NCBI RefSeq assembly: GCF_024305245.1
Contig: NZ_JAMWYX010000010.1
Location: 1-64,000, forward strand
Origin: Erythrobacter sp.
GTDB taxonomy: Bacteria; Pseudomonadota; Alphaproteobacteria; Sphingomonadales; Sphingomonadaceae
Direction: 5' to 3'
Length of the DNA: 64,000 nucleotides
Below the pieces are notes generated by a model. It did not search any database, was not told the origin of the DNA, and was given only the letters and a program-made list of their open reading frames with translations. Position numbers and translations under genes: made by a program. Below are positions 57,426-64,000 of the stretch, piece after piece (positions within the stretch are counted from its first letter, which is position 1; each line of letters opens with the position of its first letter).

Positions 57426-59651
57426 TTAGGGATTGCGCCTGACGAGTTCGTTCCAGCGGAACCGGCTCAATGTCGATGCATGCTGATCGGTCCACACACT
57501 CGGCGCCGGGTCATCGAGAATGCGCCAGTTATCGGCGCCGCTGATCCGTTTGATCGACGCGAGCGTTTCGTTGGTGGGGGTTAGCACAACCCAGGTCGAC
57601 GGGAAAAGTCCCGTCGCCGCATCGGGAACGTCCCTGCGCACTGCAGCGGCCAACCCGCCATCGCGCGCCAGGGCCGCCAGCACCGGCTTCAGATCGATGA
57701 AGCGGTTGGTGATGTGGATCGCGATCGCTCCATCATCCCTGATCGAGCGGCGGTAGGTCTGCAAGGCTTCACGGGTCAGCAAATGCAGCGGAATCGCGTC
57801 GGACGAAAAGGCATCCACCACCAGCACATCATACTGACCGCCCGCTTCCTGTTCGAGCGCGATCCGGGCATCGCCGATCACGGTTTCGCTGTCCGGCGCG
57901 CAATCGGACAGGAAGGTGAACCGGCCCTCGGTCGAGAAATCGAGCATCACCGGATCGATCTCGTAGAAGCGATACTTCTGATCCGGCTCACGGTAACAGG
58001 CCAGTGTGCCGGTACCGAGACCGACGACGCCGATGTCGGCACCCTCACCGAACAGGTCCGAAGCGCCCGACAACAGCAGTCCGATCCCGGCAGCGCGGCC
58101 ATAATAGGCGGTGGGTTCACGCCGCTGTTCCGGTTTCAGGAACTGCTGGCCGTGATTGGTCGTCCCGTGGCCCAGAACGCGGATACCGAGGGCGGCATTA
58201 TCGCTGATATTGTAGACCCCGAAATAGCTGCGGACCCGGTCGCCGTTGACGTAAGTATATCCATGTCCGGCAAGGCTGCTGGCAACCATCATGCCGCAGA
58301 ATACCGCCACGAATGCCACGCGATTGAAGGCGAGAACCAGCGCCGCCGCCGCCAGCGCAAGATACAGCGCGATCACCAGCATATCGGCATCGCGCATGGT
58401 GGCATTGAACAGGGCCGACGACATACCGAGCGCCAGAATCAGCCCGCCGCCCAGCAATGCCAGACGCCGCGTCCGGTCGTCTGTAATCCGCATCTGCCAT
58501 GACCCGAACCAGCCCAGCGGGATCAGCGCGGCGGCGGCCAGCATCAGCAGAGGATGTTCCCACACCCAGTCGAACAGCAGCGGCGCGATCAACGCGGTAA
58601 ACAGCCCGCCCAGCGCGCCCCCCGCCGACATCACCAGATAGAACAGCGTCAGCCGCGAAGGATCGGGCCGCAGATCATACAAGCGCGTGTGCAGCGCAAC
58701 CGCCACCACGAACAACAGCGCGACCGAGGCGAGCAGCAGCCACAAGCCTTCGCTCGACTGCGAAACCATCGCCATGCCGCCCGCCAGCAGGACAACCACC
58801 GGCGCCGCGCCGGTAATTAACCGCGCAAGGGTCCGCCGTTCGGCAAAGGCCACGCTGAAGCTGAGCAGATACAGCCCGAGCGGGATCACCCACAGCAGCG
58901 GCATCGCGAAAATATCGGTGGTCAGGTGCGTGGTGGTCGACAGCATCAGGCCCGATGGCACTGCAGACAGCACCAGCCACATGCCCATGCGCCGCCAGTC
59001 AATGGGATCGCGGTCGGCGGCGGCGGCTGCCTGAACGCTCTTGTCGTCACCATCCTGCGCGATCGTCTGCCACCGGGCGCGCACCACAAACAGCAGCAAC
59101 ACGATCAATGCGCCGTAGCCGAGGCTCCAGATGAGGCTCTGCTGGCCCAGCGGCAGCAACGGCTCGATCAGGATCGGATAACTGATCAGCCCGGCAAAGC
59201 TGCCGAGGTTCGATGCGGCATAAAGCGGATAGGGATCGCCGGCGGCCGGATCGGCGGAGTACCAGCGCTGGATCAGCGGAGCCTGCGCCGAAATCAGGAA
59301 GAACACCGGCCCGACCGATGCGAACAGCAGCGCCGGCACCCAGAAAACCTCCAGCCCGGGGCCGAAATCGGGCAAATCCGCGAGTGCCAGCGGCAAGCTC
59401 AGCGCGGCCACCGTCAGCAGCCCGATGTGCAGCACCAGCTGGCGCCGGAGCGTGAACCTGCCGATCACATGGGCATAGGCATATCCGCCCAGCAGCAGCG
59501 CCTGATACACCAGCATCGCGCTGTTCCAGACATTCGGCGTGCCGCCCAGACGCGGCAGCGCCAGCCGCGCCACCAATGGCTGCACCAGAAACAGCAGAAA
59601 ACTGCCCACCAGAATGGCCGCGACAAACAGCGAGCGGCGAGAGGATGTCAT
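57426..59651 (-). CDS. Fused MFS/spermidine synthase-like membrane protein
   Basis: Many TM in the N-terminal two-thirds; C-term 'YRFYEIDPVMLDFS...VIGDARIALEQEAGGQYDVLVVDAFSSDAIPLHLLTREALQTY'. Start MTSSRRSLFVAA at 59651. Confidence 0.9.
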   Translation of the reverse strand: MTSSRRSLFVAAILVGSFLLFLVQPLVARLALPRLGGTPNVWNSAMLVYQALLLGGYAYAHVIGRFTLRRQLVLHIGLLTVAALSLPLALADLPDFGPGLEVFWVPALLFASVGPVFFLISAQAPLIQRWYSADPAAGDPYPLYAASNLGSFAGLISYPILIEPLLPLGQQSLIWSLGYGALIVLLLFVVRARWQTIAQDGDDKSVQAAAAADRDPIDWRRMGMWLVLSAVPSGLMLSTTTHLTTDIFAMPLLWVIPLGLYLLSFSVAFAERRTLARLITGAAPVVVLLAGGMAMVSQSSEGLWLLLASVALLFVVAVALHTRLYDLRPDPSRLTLFYLVMSAGGALGGLFTALIAPLLFDWVWEHPLLMLAAAALIPLGWFGSWQMRITDDRTRRLALLGGGLILALGMSSALFNATMRDADMLVIALYLALAAAALVLAFNRVAFVAVFCGMMVASSLAGHGYTYVNGDRVRSYFGVYNISDNAALGIRVLGHGTTNHGQQFLKPEQRREPTAYYGRAAGIGLLLSGASDLFGEGADIGVVGLGTGTLACYREPDQKYRFYEIDPVMLDFSTEGRFTFLSDCAPDSETVIGDARIALEQEAGGQYDVLVVDAFSSDAIPLHLLTREALQTYRRSIRDDGAIAIHITNRFIDLKPVLAALARDGGLAAAVRRDVPDAATGLFPSTWVVLTPTNETLASIKRISGADNWRILDDPAPSVWTDQHASTLSRFRWNELVRRNP

Positions 59652-60232
59652 GATCGGCCTGTCCATTGTTGACGGGTGATCGCGAATACAATGTTATGGT
59701 TAAGATCCGGTCTCTCGCCCCGGTTCTCTGGCGAATCCGGAAAATCGAGATCGCGCCGACGCTCCATCCCGAGCCGTTCCATCAGCCGCCAGCTGCCGAC
59801 ATTCGCCTCGCAGGTGATGGCGACAATGTGCGGCGCGCCGATGACGGCAAAGCCCCAGTCCACCACCGCGCGCATCGCTTCGAGAGCATAGCCCCGCCGC
59901 CAGCGATCCTCGCGCACCAGCCACCCGATTTCGTGATCGTTGGGAACGGGATAAAGCGGGTGGGCGGCCCGGCGCAGCCCGCAATGACCGACGATTTCGC
60001 CGGTGGCTCGTTCCTCCATCATCATGAAGCCGAACCCTTCGGCGGCAAAGCCGGCGCGCGCGGCTTCGTGCTTGGCGGCGATGGCACTGCGCGGTTGCAC
60101 GCCGCCCAGATGCTGCATCACCGCCGGGGTGTTGAGCAGCGCCATGTGCGGATCGAGATCGTCCGGCACGATCCGGCGCAGGATCAGCCGCTCGGTCGTC
60201 AGCACAGTTGCCGTCACGCGGCCACGCGCCAT
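59648..60232 (-). CDS. GNAT N-acetyltransferase (RimJ/RimL type)
   Basis: 'TTERLILRRIVPDDLDPHMALLN', 'IGWLVREDRWRRGYALEAMRAVVDWGF', 'NVGSWRLMERLGMERR'. Confidence 0.9.
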   Translation of the reverse strand: MARGRVTATVLTTERLILRRIVPDDLDPHMALLNTPAVMQHLGGVQPRSAIAAKHEAARAGFAAEGFGFMMMEERATGEIVGHCGLRRAAHPLYPVPNDHEIGWLVREDRWRRGYALEAMRAVVDWGFAVIGAPHIVAITCEANVGSWRLMERLGMERRRDLDFPDSPENRGERPDLNHNIVFAITRQQWTGRS

Positions 60233-60780
60233 TTCTCCGGGGTGATGGAATAGGCGATGATCACCGGATTATCGGGATCGAAGTCCGCGCTGGCGAAATC
60301 GAGATCCAAGCGCCGCTCCATCCCCAGCCGCAGCATCAGGCCCCAGCTGGCGGTGTTGCCCTGCACCGTCAGCGCAATCACCTCGTCCGCGCCGAAGCGG
60401 CCGAACGCCAGATCGAGCGAGGCGGCAGCGGCTTCCCTGGCGTAGCCCTGCCCCCAGGCATCCTCGCGCAGGCGCCAGCCGACTTCCATCATCCCCTGCG
60501 GACCGCCCGGCTGATTGGAGCGTTTCAGCCCGCAGAAACCCAGCAGCGCGCCATCGGCCTTGCGCTCCACCGCCCAGAAAGTGTGGCCGAAATCGCGCCG
60601 GTAGCCGATCAGGCGATCCTGCGCGGCGGCGCGCACGTCGGCATCGGCCACCCCGCCCAGCCAGCGCATGACGGCGGGTGTGTTGGTGGCCTCCCAGAAC
60701 GCCGCCCAATCGTCATCGCGCCAGTCGCGCAAGATCAGGCGGGCGGTTTCGTGCCGGAAATCAGCCCCGGATTCGGCCAT
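60214..60780 (-). CDS. GNAT N-acetyltransferase (RimJ/RimL type)
   Basis: 'ETARLILRDWRDDDWAAFWEATN', 'VGWRLREDAWGQGYAREAAAASLDLAFG', 'NTASWGLMLRLGMERRLDLDF'. Overlaps and is paralogous to the preceding gene. Confidence 0.9.
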   Translation of the reverse strand: MAESGADFRHETARLILRDWRDDDWAAFWEATNTPAVMRWLGGVADADVRAAAQDRLIGYRRDFGHTFWAVERKADGALLGFCGLKRSNQPGGPQGMMEVGWRLREDAWGQGYAREAAAASLDLAFGRFGADEVIALTVQGNTASWGLMLRLGMERRLDLDFASADFDPDNPVIIAYSITPEKWRVAA

Positions 60781-60784
60781 GCTG

Positions 60785-61780
60785 TCAGCCGTTCAGCAGG
60801 CGGGCAACGTGGGCGGCGTGATAGGTCAGGATCCCGCTGCACCCGGCGCGCTTGAAGGCGATCAGCTTTTCCAGCACCAGCGCATCGCGGTCGCCGATCC
60901 CGGCGGCCTCAGCGGCCTCGATCATCGCGTATTCGCCGCTGACCTGATAGGCGAAGACCGGCACGTCAAACCGCTGCTTCACCCGGTAAATGATATCGAG
61001 ATAGGCGAGGCCGGGCTTCACCATCACGCTGTCCGCGCCCTCGGCAATGTCCAATGCGACCTCGCGCATCGCCTCGTCGGCGTTGGGCGGGTCCATCTGG
61101 TAGGTTTTCTTGTCGCCCTTGAGCAGCCCGCTACTGCCGACTGCGTCTCGGAACGGGCCGTAGAACGCGCTGGCATACTTGGCGGCGTAGCTCATGATCT
61201 GGACATTGGGATGCCCGTTCATCTCCAGCGCCACACGGATCGCGTGGATGCGGCCATCCATCATGTCGGATGGCGCGATGATATCCGCGCCTGCATTCGC
61301 CTGATTGACCGCCTGATCGACCAGCGCTGCCACCGTATCATCGTTCAGCACATAACCGGCATCGTCCACCAGCCCGTCCTGTCCGTGGGCGGTGTAGGGA
61401 TCGAGCGCCACGTCGGTCAGCACGCCGATGGAATCGCCGCAAGCATCCTTGATCGCGCGGATCGCCTGACACATCAGGTTGTCCGGATTATGCGCCTCGG
61501 CCCCATCGTCGCTGCGCAGATCACGCGGGGTGTTGGGGAACAGCGCGATGACCGGAATGCCCAGTGCGACCGCCTCCTTCGCGCGGGCGACGATCCCGTC
61601 GACCGACCAGCGCGACACGCCCGGCAACGTCGCGATCGGTTCCTCCACGCCCTTTCCGGCGGTGACGAACAGCGGCCAGATCAGATCGGCGGGGTTGAGG
61701 ATGGTCTCGCGGTGGAGCGTCCGGCTCCAGGCGTGGGCGCGCGTGCGGCGCAGGCGGGTGTTGGGAAAATGTCCGGTCAT
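60785..61780 (-). CDS. hemB: Delta-aminolevulinic acid dehydratase (porphobilinogen synthase)
   Basis: 'PADLIWPLFVTAGKG', 'IAPSDMMDGRIHAIR', 'SYAAKYASAFYGPFRDAVGS', 'VMVKPGLAYLDI'. Confidence 0.97.
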   Translation of the reverse strand: MTGHFPNTRLRRTRAHAWSRTLHRETILNPADLIWPLFVTAGKGVEEPIATLPGVSRWSVDGIVARAKEAVALGIPVIALFPNTPRDLRSDDGAEAHNPDNLMCQAIRAIKDACGDSIGVLTDVALDPYTAHGQDGLVDDAGYVLNDDTVAALVDQAVNQANAGADIIAPSDMMDGRIHAIRVALEMNGHPNVQIMSYAAKYASAFYGPFRDAVGSSGLLKGDKKTYQMDPPNADEAMREVALDIAEGADSVMVKPGLAYLDIIYRVKQRFDVPVFAYQVSGEYAMIEAAEAAGIGDRDALVLEKLIAFKRAGCSGILTYHAAHVARLLNG

Positions 61781-61809
61781 GGCTGCGGATTTGGCGCAAT
61801 CGCACGCCC

Positions 61810-61841
61810 GCGACAAGCTCTCGTTACAGCGAGCTTGTCGC
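61810..61841 (-). promoter_or_regulatory. Perfect 11-bp hairpin enclosing the stop codon of the M23 gene, upstream of hemB
   Basis: gcgacaagctc-tcgttacagc-gagcttgtcgc; the TAA (minus, 61824-61826) lies in the loop. Confidence 0.6.
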
Positions 61842-63593
61842 CGCGGTGCGGCGAGTCCCGCGGGTCGCTATGTCGATCTTCTCGATCTCGCGCACCGGCT
61901 CCTCCACTTCGGTCGGCAGCGGTTCGAGCTCCTTCAGCGCGGCACCGGTTTCGACCTCCTTCAGCCGGATCAGCTGGCGGCGGAAATCGATCAGTTCGGT
62001 GCCGCTCAATTCGGCGCGGGTGACGAAGGCAACGCTGGACGGATTGATCGCCCGCCCGCCGCGATACATTTCGTAATGCAGATGCGCGCCGGTCGACAGG
62101 CCGGTCGATCCGACATAGCCGATCACCTGCCCGCGCCGCACCTGCTGGCCGCGGCTCACCGCCATGCGGCTCATGTGGCAATAGCGGGTGGACAGCCCGC
62201 TGCCGTGTTCCAGCCGCACCGCTATGCCGCAGCCGCCGGCGCGCCCGGCGGAACTCACCCGGCCATCGCTGACCGCAACGATCGGCGTGCCGTGACGCGC
62301 CCGGAAGTCCATCCCGGCGTGCAACCGGCGATACCCGAGGATCGGATGGCGGCGCATCCCGAAGCCCGATGTGATCGACCCCGGCACCGGCGCCAGCAGG
62401 CCGTTGCGCTGCTCGCCCACGCCAGAAGCCTCGTAAAAGCGCCCCTCGCTGCCCCAGCGCATCAGCTGCGTCTTCGGCTCTCCGCCGCGCTCGATTCCGG
62501 CATACAGCAGCTGCCCCGCCTGCCGTTCGCCGGTGGCAGCGCGGCGATAGGAAAGGATGATGTCGAATTCGTCGGTGGAGCGAACCTCGCGGTCCATGTC
62601 GATCTGGGAATCGAGCGTCTTGAGATAATCCTGCACCGCGCTGGCCGGAACCCCTGCCCGCCGCATCGAGCGGTAGAGGCTGGAGCCGACCGTGCCGCGC
62701 ACCCTGAGCGGGGTTTCGTCGACGCGGATGATGTTGCGTTTCAGCGCCAGCGGGCCGTTGGGAACGATGGGCGTGCCGTCTTCAGCAATCTCGCCCACCC
62801 CCGGCCGGGTCAGTTCAAGCTCGAGATTGAACCGCGCGCGGAACGCGAGACTATCGAGCGGGCGCGGCTGGCCCGCTGCAATCCGGCGGCCGAGCAGCAC
62901 GTCGATCTGCGTCCCCGGTGCGATATCGGCCAGCGGCACCGCCTGTTCGACCAGCGCGGCGGCGCGATCGATGTCCACTGCAGAAACTCCGGCGCGGCGA
63001 AGCATGGTGACGAAACTGTCCCCCGATGCCAGCGTGACGAGCATCTGGATCTGCGGGCGTTCGGGCGCGCTTTTCAGCGGGATCACCTGCCCCGTCGGCC
63101 CCATGCGGCGGCCCGAATCCGCGCCCAGCGCCAGCGGCAGGATCATCTGGCTGCGCAGCTCGCTGGTGACTGCCTTGTCCTGCGGCATCGCGGGCCGGGC
63201 TTCGAGCGGGGTGAGATCGGGCCAGAACGCCAGCGCCAGCGCGCCGAGGCCGACCATCGTGCCCAGCCCGCGGAACCAGCGGCGGCTGCCGATATTATCG
63301 GCCAGATCGGGAGCAAGATCGACGCCGTCGAACCAGCGCGAGGCGGCCAGCTTCCATTCGTCATAGCGTTCGCCCCAGCCATTGACCCGGACAACGACCT
63401 TGCGTTTTGCCGCTTGCGCCTTGGTCGGCGGGGCGAGCTTCTTGGAATTGCGCAGGTAGGGCAGCAGATCGCGCGCGGCCTCCGGGTCGAACGGGGCCGG
63501 ATCGGCCCGGACCAGTGCGCGCGGGTCTTCATCGGCGCAAGGTTCACCCTCTGCCTCGGGCAGATCGTTCATATTGCGCACGTGGTTCAACAT
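61824..63593 (-). CDS. M23 family metallopeptidase (OapA/MepM-like)
   Basis: 'GSITSGFGMRRHPILGYRRLHAGMDFRARHGTPIVAVSDGRVSSAGRAGGCGIAVRLEHGSGLSTRYCHMSRMAV', 'GAHLHYEMYRGGRAINP'. Start MLNHVRNMND at 63593. Confidence 0.92.
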   Translation of the reverse strand: MLNHVRNMNDLPEAEGEPCADEDPRALVRADPAPFDPEAARDLLPYLRNSKKLAPPTKAQAAKRKVVVRVNGWGERYDEWKLAASRWFDGVDLAPDLADNIGSRRWFRGLGTMVGLGALALAFWPDLTPLEARPAMPQDKAVTSELRSQMILPLALGADSGRRMGPTGQVIPLKSAPERPQIQMLVTLASGDSFVTMLRRAGVSAVDIDRAAALVEQAVPLADIAPGTQIDVLLGRRIAAGQPRPLDSLAFRARFNLELELTRPGVGEIAEDGTPIVPNGPLALKRNIIRVDETPLRVRGTVGSSLYRSMRRAGVPASAVQDYLKTLDSQIDMDREVRSTDEFDIILSYRRAATGERQAGQLLYAGIERGGEPKTQLMRWGSEGRFYEASGVGEQRNGLLAPVPGSITSGFGMRRHPILGYRRLHAGMDFRARHGTPIVAVSDGRVSSAGRAGGCGIAVRLEHGSGLSTRYCHMSRMAVSRGQQVRRGQVIGYVGSTGLSTGAHLHYEMYRGGRAINPSSVAFVTRAELSGTELIDFRRQLIRLKEVETGAALKELEPLPTEVEEPVREIEKIDIATRGTRRTAATSSL

Positions 63594-63790
63594 CAGTGCC
63601 CCGATAGCCGCGCCCCTTGCGGGCAAGACCGATTGCCGCCTTGACGCAATTTCCTGCCCGATCAAAGTAAAGGCTGCATTAACCAGCGATCAAATGCATC
63701 ACAGATGCGACAAGTTGTTGCCCCTGCGCCCCCACCTGCACGGAGCGCGGCCTTGCTCCGCCGCGCCAAGCCTGCGACAACCGCCGGGTC

Positions 63791-64000
63791 GTGACCTTTC
63801 CCCCCGGTGCCCGTGCCGTCGCCCTGCGCGACAAATCCTCCGCCCCGGACGAGCGTGTGCGCGCCGTGCTCGGCCCGACCAACACCGGCAAGACCCACCT
63901 CGCGATCGAACGGATGTGCGGCCATTCCAGCGGCATGATGGGCTTTCCGCTGCGGCTGCTGGCGCGCGAAGTGTATGATCGGGTGCGCAGCCTCAAGGGC
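63791..64000 (+). CDS. Suv3-like DEAD/DEAH helicase, N-terminal fragment running off the window edge
   Basis: GTG start; VTFPPGARAVALRDKSSAPDERVRAVLGPTNTGKTHLAIERMCGHSSGMMGFPLRLLAREVYDRVRSLKG (Walker A GPTNTGKT). Not in the ORF track. Confidence 0.85.
   Translation, partial: MTFPPGARAVALRDKSSAPDERVRAVLGPTNTGKTHLAIERMCGHSSGMMGFPLRLLAREVYDRVRSLKG

Noticed and set aside
61479-63644. 721-aa plus-strand ORF opposite hemB and the M23 gene
   Set aside because: Antisense shadow; composition artefact.
63745-63790. cggagc-gcggcctt-gctccg hairpin upstream of the helicase fragment
   Set aside because: Six-bp stem in very GC-rich DNA; weak evidence for function.

Overview
High-GC alphaproteobacterial chromosome segment. 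Gene content (TrcR/DUF1013, ligase-associated exonuclease plus ATP-dependent ligase, EcfG-type promoter) suggests Sphingomonadales/Erythrobacteraceae; this taxonomic call is inference. About 1-32.6 kb is an ABC-transporter-dependent, Kdo-linked (group 2 / KpsMTEDCS-type) capsule locus. It holds an rfbA 5' fragment, a Wza/KpsD-like exporter, several glycosyltransferases, a sulfotransferase/coiled-coil protein, two PhyH-family proteins, a DUF5672 protein, a GH42-like protein next to an IS66 remnant, KpsT/M/E/C, kdsA/kdsB/kdsD, a HAD phosphatase, an FA2H-like hydroxylase, an LTA-synthase-like protein, KpsS, a UDP-glucuronate 4-epimerase-like protein and a TviB-like dehydrogenase. About 32.6-64 kb is mostly housekeeping: coq7, dsbB, ctpA, envC-like, rlmH, rsfS, nadD, proA, M23 peptidase plus bactofilin, fadD, trcR, clpA, exonuclease plus DNA ligase, PRC-barrel genes, gamma-carbonic anhydrase, hemB and a helicase 5' fragment. 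Best leads: (1) a sulfotransferase with a long coiled coil, possibly a WbdD-like chain terminator/ruler, sharing a C-terminal 'YPDVA..GMDP..HY' module with the N-terminus of the next glycosyltransferase; (2) a PRC-barrel gene whose RBS lies in one arm of a perfect 11-bp inverted repeat while the other arm contains the -10 of an EcfG-like promoter; (3) an 80-bp degenerate duplication of the DNA ligase 3' end flanking an exported GNAT-like gene that has a tandem 14-bp repeat abutting a TTGACA box; (4) a KpsC-like protein with apparently only one complete transferase module; (5) a GH42-like enzyme inside the capsule export cluster. No CRISPR array, rRNA or tRNA was recognised. No database searches were run.
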